DNA of 64,000 bases from Oceanirhabdus seepicola (GCF_023684385.1 NZ_JAGSOJ010000001.1:953146-1017145), one strand, 5' to 3'; shown: positions 43,760-53,738, counted from the first letter of the stretch. The notes: generated by a model from the letters alone, not told the origin. Numbers and translations are program-made.

Positions 43760-44500
43760 TTACTTTTCTAATTCCATAAACATATACATTGGTATTTTGG
43801 ATAACCATTTAATTCTTGATGACATATTCAGCTGTTCTTCTGATGGAATTGGCTCATTCAAATCCACTACTGTAAACTTGTTCCTTATGAAAGCTTTGAT
43901 ATACTCTGATAGGGTTCTATGTCTATATATTACGGAGGTATCAATACCTTTAATATCTCCAACCCATTCTGTTGGATTAAAATAATCGCTAACTAACACC
44001 TTTATTTTATCATCTTCCAATATCCATTTACTTTCTTTTGGCTTAAAACATGGATGCAATATAGATATAAAAACCCTCCCATTAGGTTTTATAACTCGAT
44101 ATATCTCTTTTAATGTCCCATCAAGGTCTTCTACATCCATTAACATCATCGAGCAAAGCACAACATCAAAAGTGTTATCAATGATGCCTGTCAATTCATT
44201 AGCATTTCTACATAATGCCTTAATGTCCAAGCTCTCTTCTCTAACCTTATTTGTAACATAAGTTGTAAAAGTTTCAGAACAATCTACAGCAGTAACAATG
44301 GCTCCTTGTTTCGATAAGGCTCTTGAATATCCACCTTCACCACACCCTAAATCAAGAACTTGTTTTCCGTGAACATCTCCTATTTTTTGCAAAGTATATG
44401 GCATTATATAATATAGTCGGAAATCATTTGTTTGAGCTTTTTCAACCCAAGTATCTATGCAAACTTGATTCCAGCATTCTGTTGAACTATCTTGTTTCAT
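43760..44500 (-). CDS. class I SAM-dependent methyltransferase
   Basis: 246 residues. SAM-binding motif I VLDLGCGEGGYS (about 48-59), acidic motif II end TAVDCSE, and motif post-I/III region EIYRVIKPNGRVFISILHPCF are typical of Ubie/Methyltransf_11-like enzymes. The RLYYIMPYTL start and PFF-like C-terminal part resemble small-molecule methyltransferases. GGAGGTG precedes the ATG. Substrate unknown; single gene. Confidence 0.85.
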   Translation of the reverse strand: MKQDSSTECWNQVCIDTWVEKAQTNDFRLYYIMPYTLQKIGDVHGKQVLDLGCGEGGYSRALSKQGAIVTAVDCSETFTTYVTNKVREESLDIKALCRNANELTGIIDNTFDVVLCSMMLMDVEDLDGTLKEIYRVIKPNGRVFISILHPCFKPKESKWILEDDKIKVLVSDYFNPTEWVGDIKGIDTSVIYRHRTLSEYIKAFIRNKFTVVDLNEPIPSEEQLNMSSRIKWLSKIPMYMFMELEK

Positions 44501-44683
44501 TTTACACCTCCAATTAATCTATACCTTACCCACTCCATGACATAAAAATCACATATAATTGAACATATTTCCTTTGTGAAGTAGCCATTTGGAGAAATAA
44601 GGTGCGTAATATTATACTATTTCGTCGTAATAATTATATTTCCTTTACAACGTAATACAAACAAACTATGTCTTAAAAACAAT

Positions 44684-45367
44684 TTAAACTGTTTCTTCTT
44701 CTTTCCAAAACACACTCCCTTCTCCTCTTTCTCCAGTTTTTCTGTCAAACAATGAAAGATGAACTTTATTATATTCAAATTTATTTACATCCTTATTTAA
44801 ACTCACATGAACTAAGTATGAATATGTAGCTTGTCCATTACTTAAATATTCTGAAACTTTATTAACCTCATAAACTTCAGATTTTTCTCCATTGACTTGA
44901 ACCTCTATATCTTCCTTTGTTAATTCAGGAGAAATATCAATTATATCCAGTGATTCATCTACAGTTTTTTCTTTAAAATTCATATCTCCTGCTTCTTCAA
45001 GTTCATTAGCCCTCTTTAAGCTCATTGGTCTAAAATATAACATTAGCTGTGGGAATCCACGTTTAACAGGAAAAGCTGTTAATGAGTATATTTCTAAACC
45101 ATCAATTTGTGCATTTAACTCCATATCCTCAAATATTGGAATATTCCCTGCCCAATATTCTAGGTAGTTTACTTTATAATCTTTACAAGCATAAAAATGA
45201 AAGTATAATCCCTTTTCTGTTTTAATCTTATATCTACCCTGATCATCAGTATATGTTACATGAATATCCTCAAACTTCTCATTCATCAATCTTACTTCTG
45301 CTCCCGATAACGGAGTACCATTAAAATCTGTTACCTTTCCATAAACCTTAACCTGTTCATTTACCAT
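44684..45367 (-). CDS. carboxypeptidase-regulatory-like (CNA-B fold) domain protein
   Basis: 227 residues. The N-terminal 75 residues carry the CarboxypepD_reg phrases KVYGKVTDFNGTPLSGAEVRL and DDQGRYKIKTEKG. The rest is a further beta-rich domain with no recognised family. No signal peptide, so it acts in the cytoplasm or is exported by another route. The final 74 bp of the gene, including the stop region, are duplicated at 38507-38580. A GGGGGGATAA site lies upstream of the ATG. Confidence 0.75.
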   Translation of the reverse strand: MVNEQVKVYGKVTDFNGTPLSGAEVRLMNEKFEDIHVTYTDDQGRYKIKTEKGLYFHFYACKDYKVNYLEYWAGNIPIFEDMELNAQIDGLEIYSLTAFPVKRGFPQLMLYFRPMSLKRANELEEAGDMNFKEKTVDESLDIIDISPELTKEDIEVQVNGEKSEVYEVNKVSEYLSNGQATYSYLVHVSLNKDVNKFEYNKVHLSLFDRKTGERGEGSVFWKEEETV

Positions 45368-45649
45368 ACCTTATCCCCCCATTAATTTTAAATAAATATC
45401 ATTTTTATATCTCAATATAATTACAATGCTAACATATTAATAAATTATTTTCTATATTTCCTATATTTTCTAATATATAGTATGTTAATGTAAAAACATA
45501 AGCAATTTCTCGGAATCACTTTTCATCTTAAATACATATTTGATTTTATAATTAATAATAAAAATAGTAAGACTCCATAACATAATTAGCTTCATATTTT
45601 TCACATATCCCCAAACATGTTCTGCGACTACAACAAAACTCTGATAAGA
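45368..45649. other. intergenic region between divergent genes
   Basis: About 280 bp, very AT-rich; holds the promoters of the two divergent genes. No gene or repeat was recognised beyond the promoter at 45650-45678. Confidence 0.4.
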
Positions 45650-45678
45650 TTGAATATGGAAGTATATTCATATATAAT
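45650..45678 (+). promoter_or_regulatory. promoter of CPBP protease gene 1
   Basis: TTGAAT (45650-45655), 17-bp spacer, TATAAT (45673-45678), 36 bp before the ATG. Confidence 0.6.
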
Positions 45679-45713
45679 TAAGTCATAATTTATCATTTAA
45701 GGAGAATTCAACT

Positions 45714-46643
45714 ATGGAAAATATGACAGAATTAAACTTAGATTTACAATCTGAGAAAGAAAAGCCCCTTTTAAAGGTGCATACCTTTTTCTTATTTATG
45801 CTTGTTTGGTCAATAGCGATGCAATTTGTTCCTTCGCCTGAAGGTACATATCAACCTTTAGCATTATTTCTGCCTTGTGTATTATATTTTATATTTGATA
45901 GACAAGCCTTCAGAAGAATAATTGTTAAGTTCAAGCCTTTAAAGATGAGTGCTCTTTTAATCATTCCATTAATTTGGATATGTATGTTACCTTTAGACAT
46001 TACTATCATTTCTACATATGAGGCATTGTTTGGAGATGAATTATCCACCCTAATTACTTCCAATACTGTAACTAATCCTTGGATGTTGATTCTTCTAACT
46101 GCTGTAACTCCAGCTGTATTTGAGGAATTAGTAATGAGAGGAATAATTTTGGATGGTTATAGAAATAAGAAAGTCCATATTGCTGCAATAATGAATGGAC
46201 TTATATTTGGAATGATGCATTTAAATACATTTCAATTTACACACACCTTTGCAACTGGAATTGTAATGACATATTTAGTGTATATAACAGGTTCTATTTT
46301 TTCTTCAATGTTGCTGCACTTTATAAATAATTCTTTTCCCGTATTTATAGAAATTTTCAGTAACCCAGCTGTATCTGAAACAACTGAAGTGGCAAGTACT
46401 ACCAGTTCTTTTGAGCTATTTATGATGTTTATTCTCGCTTTGATTGGATTATTTATTACTTTTAAGTTATTTAAAAAATTGTGTAAAATATATGATGTAA
46501 ATATTAAGGAAGATAACAATACCAAGGTATTTTCTCATGAAGAAATTATTAATTTACCACTTGTTGGAGTAGTATTAATATTCATATTAGTTAGCGCCCT
46601 TATTATTATTGCTCTTGTTCTTGAAACAAAGGGCCTTGCATAA
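45714..46643 (+). CDS. CPBP-family intramembrane metalloprotease (CAAX-like), copy 1
   Basis: 309 residues, about eight TM segments. The three catalytic motifs of the Abi/CPBP family are present: EELVMR (E137, E138, R142), FGMMH (F165, H169) and HFINN (H202, N206). Bacterial CPBP proteases process membrane peptides and often confer immunity to bacteriocins. AAGGAG site upstream. A paralogue with the same motifs is encoded at 58728-59654. Physiological substrate unknown; a terminator follows. Confidence 0.85.
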   Translation: MENMTELNLDLQSEKEKPLLKVHTFFLFMLVWSIAMQFVPSPEGTYQPLALFLPCVLYFIFDRQAFRRIIVKFKPLKMSALLIIPLIWICMLPLDITIISTYEALFGDELSTLITSNTVTNPWMLILLTAVTPAVFEELVMRGIILDGYRNKKVHIAAIMNGLIFGMMHLNTFQFTHTFATGIVMTYLVYITGSIFSSMLLHFINNSFPVFIEIFSNPAVSETTEVASTTSSFELFMMFILALIGLFITFKLFKKLCKIYDVNIKEDNNTKVFSHEEIINLPLVGVVLIFILVSALIIIALVLETKGLA

Positions 46644-46668
46644 AAATTTATACCTATGTTAAGCACAT

Positions 46669-46702
46669 AAAAATAGAGATGTATCTATACATCTCTATTT
46701 TT
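46669..46702. terminator. terminator between CPBP protease 1 and the ABC exporter
   Basis: 15-bp perfect arms (46669-46683 and 46688-46702) with a 4-base loop, ending in T-run; serves both convergent genes. Confidence 0.85.
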
Positions 46703-46734
46703 TAAATCCAGCATTTAATTTAGCCACATGTTTC

Positions 46735-48579
46735 CTACGCAAATACTTCTTTACTTTCCTTCTCCTTATCTTCAAGAAGTTGATTTGTATAAAGATTGTA
46801 GTAATATCCTTTTCTCATTATAAGCTCTCTATGATTACCCGCTTCAGTAATTTTTCCTTTTCTTATTACAAGGATTTTATCTGCTGATACTATAGTAGAA
46901 AGTCTATGAGCTACTACAAAGCTTGTTCTTCCTTCAAGAACTTTTTCTATAGCACTTTGTATCATTCTTTCTGTTTCTGTATCAATAGAAGATGTAGCCT
47001 CATCAAGTACGAAGAGAGCCGGATCTGCTACAATTGCTCTAGCAAAAGAGATAAGTTGCTTTTCTCCTGTTGAAAGATTTCCTCCCCCTTCACCAACCTC
47101 AGTATCATAACCTTTTTCAAGCTTCATTATAAAGTTATGAGCATTAACAAGTTTAGCTGCTCTTTCTACTTCCACTTCAGTAGCATCAAGCTTTCCGTAT
47201 TTTATATTATCCTTAATAGTTCCACTAAATAGATGAGGACTTTGCAGCACATAACCTATATTAGATTGAAGCCATAATAATGACCTTTCTCTATAGTCTT
47301 TTCCATCAATCAATATCCCTCCACTGTTAGGTTCGTAGAATCTACAAATAAGATTCACAATGGTACTTTTACCTGAACCTGTTTCTCCTACAAGCGCTAT
47401 AGTCTGCCCTTTCTTAATCTTTAAGTTAAAGTTATTGAGAACCTTTTCTCCATTCTTATAGGCAAAACATACATCTTTAAATTGGATTTCACCTTTAATT
47501 TTTTCCCAATTTTCTTCTTTAGCATGAAATAAGTCACCGTACTTAGCTATTACATCTTCTTTATCCCATATATCAGGCTCAGTTTTTATTAGACTTATTA
47601 TTCTTTCAGCTGATGCCTGTGCATTTTGAAGTTCTGCAATTGTTGCTGCTAGCTGACTAACTGGCTCAAAGAATTGTATTGTATAAGTGATAAACATTAC
47701 AAAAGTACCATAACTCAACCCCAATGTTATAACGCTATTTCCACCTACCCATAAAGCAAGCCCTGTTCCAATACTTCCCATTGATATAACTATTGGAAGA
47801 AATAATGAGGAAAACATAGCTGCCCTAACAGCAGAATTTCTCATACTTCCTGCATCGTGTTTAAACTCTTTTAAATTCTCTTCTTCTCTAACTAGAGTTT
47901 TAGTTGTTTTAGCACCTGAAACTCCCTCACTAAAGTCCGCAGTTATTTGAGAATTTAGCTTTCTAACACTTCTATATGATTTTAATATTTTCTTTTGAAA
48001 GAATACACCTATAAAAAATAGTGGCAATACAACACTCATACTTATAAGGGTTAACTTTACATCGTGATACAGCATTATACCTATAAAACCAATCATCATA
48101 ACCAAGGCCCATACCATATCTATTAATCCCCAGGAAATAATTTCGCTGAGTCTTGCTACATCTGATGTCATTCTTGCCATAAGCCATCCTACTGATGAAT
48201 TATCATAATAAGAAAAGGATAACTGTTGAAGCCTTTTAAATCCAAGCTTTCTTATATGATATGCAAGATGTGTTTCTATTTTACCTGCCTGCCTTATAAA
48301 TAGTCTTACATTTATAACCTGAAATATAATTATCAAAAAATATACTAAGGCGAATAATCCTAACCCCTTTGTTGTACTCTTAATAATAAAATTATCAATA
48401 GCGTATTTAGTCATGAGAGGCATTACTACATCTATACCTGCAACACCAATCATTATTATTCCTGCTATTAAAAGTGCATTTTTAAATTCTGTAAGATATT
48501 TAAAAAGCTTTCTCCATATACCTATATTTAACTTTTGCGTAACTTTATTTTCTTCTAAATTTTCTTCTATTCTAGCCAT
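46735..48579 (-). CDS. ABC multidrug exporter subunit with degenerate signature (BmrD/YheH-like)
   Basis: 614 residues: six-TM domain (about 30-320) and nucleotide-binding domain (about 350-600). Walker A GETGSGKST, Walker B LFVLDEATSSID with catalytic Glu, but the signature is LSTGEKQ, not LSGGQ. In heterodimeric exporters such as BmrCD this pattern pairs with a partner carrying the reciprocal defect. It follows the partner gene by 21 bp in the same operon. Probably exports drugs or amphiphiles. Confidence 0.85.
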   Translation of the reverse strand: MARIEENLEENKVTQKLNIGIWRKLFKYLTEFKNALLIAGIIMIGVAGIDVVMPLMTKYAIDNFIIKSTTKGLGLFALVYFLIIIFQVINVRLFIRQAGKIETHLAYHIRKLGFKRLQQLSFSYYDNSSVGWLMARMTSDVARLSEIISWGLIDMVWALVMMIGFIGIMLYHDVKLTLISMSVVLPLFFIGVFFQKKILKSYRSVRKLNSQITADFSEGVSGAKTTKTLVREEENLKEFKHDAGSMRNSAVRAAMFSSLFLPIVISMGSIGTGLALWVGGNSVITLGLSYGTFVMFITYTIQFFEPVSQLAATIAELQNAQASAERIISLIKTEPDIWDKEDVIAKYGDLFHAKEENWEKIKGEIQFKDVCFAYKNGEKVLNNFNLKIKKGQTIALVGETGSGKSTIVNLICRFYEPNSGGILIDGKDYRERSLLWLQSNIGYVLQSPHLFSGTIKDNIKYGKLDATEVEVERAAKLVNAHNFIMKLEKGYDTEVGEGGGNLSTGEKQLISFARAIVADPALFVLDEATSSIDTETERMIQSAIEKVLEGRTSFVVAHRLSTIVSADKILVIRKGKITEAGNHRELIMRKGYYYNLYTNQLLEDKEKESKEVFA

Positions 48580-48600
48580 CTCTCTCCACCCGCTTTCCTA

Positions 48601-50403
48601 TTACTCATTACATGCTTTCTTTTCCTCAGCAAATGTATCTAATGAGTTTTGAATCTCCCATATTCTTCTGTAAATACCATCTTCCATTATTAGTTCATCA
48701 TGTGTTCCCATACTTTCAATTTTTCCATGATTTAATACTATAATTTTATCTGCATCCATAACAGTTGAAATCCTGTGTGAGATTATGAATGTTGTATTAT
48801 CGCTACTTTTCTTATTAAGCTCTGTTCTTATTATTCTATCTGTTTCAGCATCTACTGCACTTAAAGAATCATCAAATATCAGTATTGGCATATCCTTTAT
48901 AAGAGTTCTTGCAATTGCGACCCTCTGCCTTTGTCCTCCTGATAATGTAACACCTTTTTCTCCAACTATAGTGTCATAACCATTTTCAAAAGAAGTTATA
49001 ACCTCATGAACAGCAGCTGAAGAAGCCGCATTATGAATTTCTACATCCTCAGAATCCAATTTTGCTATTTTAATATTCTCCTTTATTGTTCTTGAATAAA
49101 GAAATGGCTCTTGAAGTACTATTCCCACATTACTTCTCATCCATTTTCTTTCTATATCCTTAAGCTCTGTTCCATCAATTTTAATAGAACCATTATTATA
49201 GTCATAAAGTCTTAATAGAAGGTGTACTAATGTTGATTTACCTGAACCTGTAGGACCGACAATAGCAACAGTTTCACCTTTATTTACTTTAAAGCTTATA
49301 TCATGAAGGACTCCTTGTTCCTTTTCATATTCGAAACTTACATTTTCAAAACTTATTTCACCTTTCACCTCTGGTTTAATAGCTTTTCCGTATTCCTGTT
49401 CTACAGGTACATCAAGAATTTCTGTTATTCTTCCTAGTGAAACTGTCATTTTACCCATATCTGAAAGAATTCTTCCAAGCTGTCTTACAGGCCATAGTAA
49501 CATTCCTTCATAAGTGGTGAATACAACTAAAGTACCTAAACTTATTTCTCCACTTACTGCAAAGTATACTCCTGATATTAAAACCAAACCAATCTGAGTC
49601 ATGCAAAGTAAATCTGACAATGACCAATAGTTTGAAAGTAACTTTATTAGTTTAAAAGTAAAGTCTCTATACTTTTTGTTTTCTTCTTCATATTTTTCGA
49701 TTTCGAAGCTTTGTCTTCCAAATGCTTTTACAACCCTAACCCCACTTAAATTTTCTTGAAGTATAGATGTAAGGACACCCTCCTGCTTATCTGCCTCTTC
49801 AAAAGTATGCTTAATTTTTTTGAAAAACACGTATGAAAATACAAATATAAAAGGCACTACAATCATAGCAATAAAAGTCATCTTAACATTTAGAGACAAC
49901 ATCATTATAAGTGCGAAGGTAACCATAAAGAATGATCTTCCTATTTGAACCAGTTGGTTTGCAAAGAATTTTCTAACTGTCTCGACGTCAGAAGTACATC
50001 TTTGAATTAAATCCCCTGATTCTGCATTAACATGATATTTATATGGTAGATTTTGAATGTGATCATAAAGTTTTGTTCTCATATTTCTTGCTATATTTTC
50101 AGCTGCCTGTGCTGAAAGCTTTCCTTTCAAGAATAAGAACACACCTCTTGTACATGTCAGAAGTACAATTGCTAATGAACAGATCCATATATTTCTCCAA
50201 AGAACCTCTCTCCCCCCTACTTTGGCAATAAGATTTGTAATTGCTACTGGAGCATCTATTGGTTTATCTCCTATTATAGAGTCAAGTGTTACCTTAATAA
50301 TCATAGGCTGAATCATTGATACAAAGGTAGCTACTGCAATAGAAAGAATTGCCGTAATATATAATAATCTATTTCCTTTAGTTAACTTTAATAATTTTTT
50401 CAT
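48601..50403 (-). CDS. ABC multidrug exporter subunit with degenerate Walker B (BmrC/YheI-like)
   Basis: 600 residues from the ATG at 50403; a GTG at 50412 overlaps the GGGAGGGTGA site. Six-TM domain then nucleotide-binding domain with Walker A GPTGSGKST, signature LSGGQRQR, but Walker B reads PILIFDDSLSAVD, where the catalytic Glu is Asp. Together with the 614-residue partner this gives one consensus and one degenerate ATP site, the hallmark of BmrCD/TM287-288-type heterodimers. Preceded by a leader with two small ORFs and two terminators, suggestive of attenuation like that of bmrBCD. Confidence 0.85.
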   Translation of the reverse strand: MKKLLKLTKGNRLLYITAILSIAVATFVSMIQPMIIKVTLDSIIGDKPIDAPVAITNLIAKVGGREVLWRNIWICSLAIVLLTCTRGVFLFLKGKLSAQAAENIARNMRTKLYDHIQNLPYKYHVNAESGDLIQRCTSDVETVRKFFANQLVQIGRSFFMVTFALIMMLSLNVKMTFIAMIVVPFIFVFSYVFFKKIKHTFEEADKQEGVLTSILQENLSGVRVVKAFGRQSFEIEKYEEENKKYRDFTFKLIKLLSNYWSLSDLLCMTQIGLVLISGVYFAVSGEISLGTLVVFTTYEGMLLWPVRQLGRILSDMGKMTVSLGRITEILDVPVEQEYGKAIKPEVKGEISFENVSFEYEKEQGVLHDISFKVNKGETVAIVGPTGSGKSTLVHLLLRLYDYNNGSIKIDGTELKDIERKWMRSNVGIVLQEPFLYSRTIKENIKIAKLDSEDVEIHNAASSAAVHEVITSFENGYDTIVGEKGVTLSGGQRQRVAIARTLIKDMPILIFDDSLSAVDAETDRIIRTELNKKSSDNTTFIISHRISTVMDADKIIVLNHGKIESMGTHDELIMEDGIYRRIWEIQNSLDTFAEEKKACNE

Positions 50404-50461
50404 TTTTGTCACCCTCCCTTAAGTGTGAAATATTCACTGTCCATTCTTTCTTGGACAAAGT

Positions 50462-50521
50462 TCAAGTATAGAATTGAGGATCCCAATCTTTATTTTTTCT
50501 TTTTTTAAATACTGTAATCAT
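50462..50521 (-). CDS. 19-codon leader peptide ORF upstream of exporter
   Basis: A strong GAGGAGTGTAAAAGT site precedes ATG at 50521. The peptide reads MITVFKKRKNKDWDPQFYT, ending 58 bp before the exporter ATG. It lies between terminator-like hairpin 50560-50589 and the exporter. It resembles regulatory uORFs of drug-exporter operons, though the attenuator function is inferred. Confidence 0.55.
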   Translation of the reverse strand: MITVFKKRKNKDWDPQFYT

Positions 50522-50559
50522 ACTTTTACACTCCTCTTTCAATAAATTTATGAACGTAA

Positions 50560-50589
50560 AAAGCCGAAGAATAAACATTCTACGGCTTT
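50560..50589 (-). terminator. attenuator-like terminator 2
   Basis: On the minus strand AAAGCCGTAGAAT pairs with ATTCTTCGGCTTT (one mismatch) and is followed by TTTACG. Located in the leader of the exporter operon, between the two small ORFs. Confidence 0.65.
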
Positions 50590-50653
50590 GTAAACATAAG
50601 AAAGTTAGACTTATGTATTTGAATTAATACATAATAATCCCACTAACAATATT

Positions 50654-50682
50654 AAAAGCCATAGGCACACAACCTATGGCTT
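50654..50682 (-). terminator. attenuator-like terminator 1
   Basis: AAGCCATAGG pairs perfectly with CCTATGGCTT around a 7-base loop, with TTTTAATATT after it. It lies just beyond the first leader ORF. Confidence 0.7.
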
Positions 50683-50713
50683 ATATATTCAATATAAATA
50701 AAATTAATCAATA

Positions 50714-50818
50714 TTAAAGATATACCCCAAGATCGTGCTTATTTAATTTTCTAAATTTCTCTGAAACGCCAGTAGTAACTCTAGCAATTTTCCCTCTAAA
50801 CAATCTATTGTTTAACAT
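50714..50818 (-). CDS. 34-codon basic leader ORF upstream of exporter
   Basis: GGAGGT at 50826-50831 and ATG at 50818 give a well-formed start; the peptide is rich in Arg and Lys (FRGKIARVTTGVSEKFRKLNKH). It is the first ORF after the promoter at 50864-50892 and ends 32 bp before terminator 1. In B. subtilis, translation of the small bmrB ORF controls bmrCD by attenuation; the same could occur here, but the sequence is not a bmrB match. Confidence 0.55.
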   Translation of the reverse strand: MLNNRLFRGKIARVTTGVSEKFRKLNKHDLGVYL

Positions 50819-50863
50819 TTACACGACCTCCTATTACTTTAATATTTTTTTGCTATCATTTAC

Positions 50864-50892
50864 ATTATATACCTATTCAACAAGAAATACAA
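50864..50892 (-). promoter_or_regulatory. promoter of the exporter leader
   Basis: Minus strand TTGTAT (50887-50892), 17-bp spacer, TATAAT (50864-50869), about 45 bp before the first leader ORF. Confidence 0.65.
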
Positions 50893-51042
50893 CACAAAAT
50901 TTTAAATTTTCTTTCAATTTTGAAAACAACAAATATAAAAGAATCTGTGTACACCTCAAAATAGATATACTAAAAATTGTATTCATAGGAAATACACAGA
51001 CTATTATCACTTAATAAGATAACTTTTTTATTTTCTTACGCC

Positions 51043-53040
51043 TTATACTCTAAACTTACCTAATTCTTGCTCCATCTTATTTGCCAATTCACTTAGCTTA
51101 TCTGCAGAATTTGCAACTTCTTGTACTGTAACACTTTGCTGTTCTATAGATGCTGTTACTTCTTCAACACTAGCTGCAGTTTGTTGAGATATGTTTGATA
51201 TATTTTGCATTGTATCTACCATCTCTCCTTTATTATTACTAATCTCTTCAGCAAAATCACTCATAAATTCAATTTTACCTATAATATCTTCTACAGACAT
51301 AGATATTTTTTTAAAGGATTCATTTACTTCATAAACAGCTTCACTTTGTTCTCCTACAATAATCTTAACGTTATTCATTGTATTTACAGTATTATTACTG
51401 TCTTCTTGAACTCTAAAAATTATTTTCTTAATCTCATCTGTAGAAATCTTTGAACCTTCTGCAAGCTTTCTTATTTCATCCGCAACTACTACAAAACCTT
51501 TACCCGCTTCTCCAGCCCTTGCTGCTTCAATAGATGCATTTAATGCTAGTAAATTTGTTTGCTCTGATATAGAATTTATTGTATTAAGTATAGAATCTAT
51601 AGTCATAGTATTGTTATTTAATTCAACCACAGCAGCTTCAATTTTTTCAATAGCTTTTTCATTAGAATTAGTTTTATTCTGTAACTCTTCTACCGCCTTG
51701 ATACCTTCTAAATTGGCTTCTGATACCTGATTAGTACTTTCTTCAACTCTTCTTGTATTATCTGTTAACTCATTTAATTTTTCTGCTAGCTCATACGTAA
51801 TCTGGTCCCCTCTTTGGGCATCACTTGCCTGTTCTGCTGCTCCCTTAGCTATTTCTTCTATTGTGGTATTCATTTGCTCAGCTGATGCACTTGTTTCCTC
51901 TGAAATTGCTGCTAAGCTTTGAGACGATTCATTAACTTCACTAGATACAATTTTTATATTACTAACAAAACTTCCTACAGATTCCAACATTACATTGAAT
52001 CCTTCTCCTAAACTTCTTAATTCATCTTTAGATTTCACATTACTTCTTACTGAAAAATCACCCTTTTTAACATCCTCCATAACCCTCAAAAGAGAATTAA
52101 TTGGCTTAGTTATTGTTTTTGAGAATAAAAGAGCTATTAAGATTGAAACTAATAACGAACCTATTCCTATATAACTAATCCATTTTAATAAAACATTGAT
52201 ATCATCATCAATTTCATCAATATACATAGCCGCAAGAATGTTCCATCCTAACTCTTCATTTTTAATAAATGCAGTAAATTTATCTTTTTTTACTCCATCC
52301 TCTTCCCATTTATACTCTACGTGCCCTTGACTCTTTTCTTCTAAAGCCTTAGAAATATCCTCTACTTTTAGAGACTTTAATAGAAGCTCACTGTTGGGAT
52401 GCATTATAATAGTACTCTCGTCATCCAATATGTATACATATCCGTTATTACCAATCTTCGTTGAGTTAATTTCTTCCCCTATATCATTTAGTGTAATGTC
52501 TAAAGCTAACACACCAATAAATTCATTATTGTTAACTTTATCAAAAATAGGAATTGCTGCAGTTAATACTACTTTTCCTGTAGTATTATCTTCATATGGT
52601 TCAGCCCAAATAAACTTATTCTCATTTTTTGCTTTTATATACCAATTTCTAACAGTAGGATCAAAGTTGTCCACAAAACCTCCTACTGCATAAGAATACG
52701 TCTCTTGATTTTTCATACCTATATAAATATCTAGCACATTATCATGTGATTTCATAAAATTTTCAAACTGTTTCATTACCTCTGGTAAATTCTCTTCATC
52801 ATGAATAATCTTCTGTATTTTCTCATCATAAGACAACTGTATAAGACTTTTTTCCAAACCCTTAAGACGATTTGTTATTGTTTTATCTACTTGCCTTATT
52901 ATTTCCAAGGTAGAATTTTCAAAATTTTCTTTCAAAACTTCTTTTGATTTTGAGTAAGATACTCCCCCTAATAAAGCTAATGGAATAGAAATTAGTAAAA
53001 CAAACATTATTATTAATTTTAATCTTATTCCTCTTTTCAT
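51043..53040 (-). CDS. methyl-accepting chemotaxis protein (dCache), paralogue of 36063
   Basis: 665 residues from the ATG at 53040 (GAGGGGGAAG site). Same architecture as the chemoreceptor at 36063-38060: TM1, dCache ([17 protein letters not shown]), TM2, HAMP, signalling hairpin [19 protein letters not shown]. Cytoplasmic halves are very similar; the sensor domains differ more (YVDNFDPT versus YVEGFDPT and local changes), so ligand range may have diverged. The upstream SemiSWEET gene lies 245 bp away. Confidence 0.9.
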   Translation of the reverse strand: MKRGIRLKLIIMFVLLISIPLALLGGVSYSKSKEVLKENFENSTLEIIRQVDKTITNRLKGLEKSLIQLSYDEKIQKIIHDEENLPEVMKQFENFMKSHDNVLDIYIGMKNQETYSYAVGGFVDNFDPTVRNWYIKAKNENKFIWAEPYEDNTTGKVVLTAAIPIFDKVNNNEFIGVLALDITLNDIGEEINSTKIGNNGYVYILDDESTIIMHPNSELLLKSLKVEDISKALEEKSQGHVEYKWEEDGVKKDKFTAFIKNEELGWNILAAMYIDEIDDDINVLLKWISYIGIGSLLVSILIALLFSKTITKPINSLLRVMEDVKKGDFSVRSNVKSKDELRSLGEGFNVMLESVGSFVSNIKIVSSEVNESSQSLAAISEETSASAEQMNTTIEEIAKGAAEQASDAQRGDQITYELAEKLNELTDNTRRVEESTNQVSEANLEGIKAVEELQNKTNSNEKAIEKIEAAVVELNNNTMTIDSILNTINSISEQTNLLALNASIEAARAGEAGKGFVVVADEIRKLAEGSKISTDEIKKIIFRVQEDSNNTVNTMNNVKIIVGEQSEAVYEVNESFKKISMSVEDIIGKIEFMSDFAEEISNNKGEMVDTMQNISNISQQTAASVEEVTASIEQQSVTVQEVANSADKLSELANKMEQELGKFRV

Positions 53041-53171
53041 AAACTTCCCCCTCTTCATTTTTCCATAAGTTTTTCACTGCATTCATTACCAATTATACTA
53101 ATTACATTAAAATAAATACTTTAAATACATTTAAAAGACATCAAGGAAATATCATCCTAAATTTCCTACTT

Positions 53172-53200
53172 ATTTTACATTATGTTTTGGTATAAATCAA
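53172..53200 (-). promoter_or_regulatory. promoter of the chemoreceptor gene at 51043
   Basis: Minus strand TTGATT, 17-bp spacer, TAAAAT, about 130 bp before the ATG; matches the promoter of the paralogue (38131-38159), with surrounding DNA visibly similar. Confidence 0.55.
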
Positions 53201-53250
53201 CAAAATATTTACTCATAAATATTTGTTTCCCTTTAAAGTATAAAAAAAGA

Positions 53251-53283
53251 AAAGCAAGTTCAATTTTAGTTTGAACTTGCTTT
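53251..53283. terminator. terminator downstream of the SemiSWEET gene
   Basis: AAAGCAAGTTCAA (53251-53263) pairs with TTGAACTTGCTTT (53271-53283), T-run following on either strand. Confidence 0.85.
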
Positions 53284-53304
53284 TTTATGTTATACTCTAA
53301 TCAA

Positions 53305-53583
53305 TTACCTGTCTAGTGTGCTATTACTTTTCTCCATGTATTTTTTACTTCTAAAATATAATGCTGTATCTATTGATACCATTACAAAATTTAATATGTA
53401 TAAATATATAACATTATCGAATGAATAAAAAAACTTATGTAATATTCCAAAAACATAACCTACTAATAATACAAATAAAAAAGCTACACTTTTACCTTCA
53501 ACAGATTTAGATGTATATGATTTGTAAATGGACAAAGGCCACGCAGCTCCAAAGCATATCAACATCAATATTTCAAATATCAT
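53305..53583 (-). CDS. SemiSWEET/PQ-loop family small transporter
   Basis: 92 residues, three hydrophobic segments (about 2-16, 32-50, 57-77), with the PQ-loop-like AAWPLSIYKSY near the first helix end. SemiSWEETs form dimers that move sugars across the membrane; the exact substrate is unknown. A GAGATGACTTT ribosome site precedes ATG 53583. It stands between the chemoreceptor gene at 51043 and the tandem receptors at 53768; a truncated paralogue (35819-36046) lies next to the other receptor copy. Confidence 0.7.
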   Translation of the reverse strand: MIFEILMLICFGAAWPLSIYKSYTSKSVEGKSVAFLFVLLVGYVFGILHKFFYSFDNVIYLYILNFVMVSIDTALYFRSKKYMEKSNSTLDR

Positions 53584-53717
53584 AAAGTCATCTCCTATTC
53601 ATAAAAATTTCAATACCAATTATACTCTTGTATTACAGTTTTTTCAACGCACTTACTACATTATTCTCTTTTCTTTGATAAAATCACATGTTAAATATGC
53701 TTTAATATACGTCAAAA

Positions 53718-53738
53718 GGTAGTGGATTACCCACTACC
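53718..53738 (-). terminator. terminator of the chemoreceptor gene at 53768
   Basis: GGTAGTGG and CCACTACC around a 5-base loop, T-rich on the minus strand. The same hairpin in the same flank is found at 56168-56188. Confidence 0.75.
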
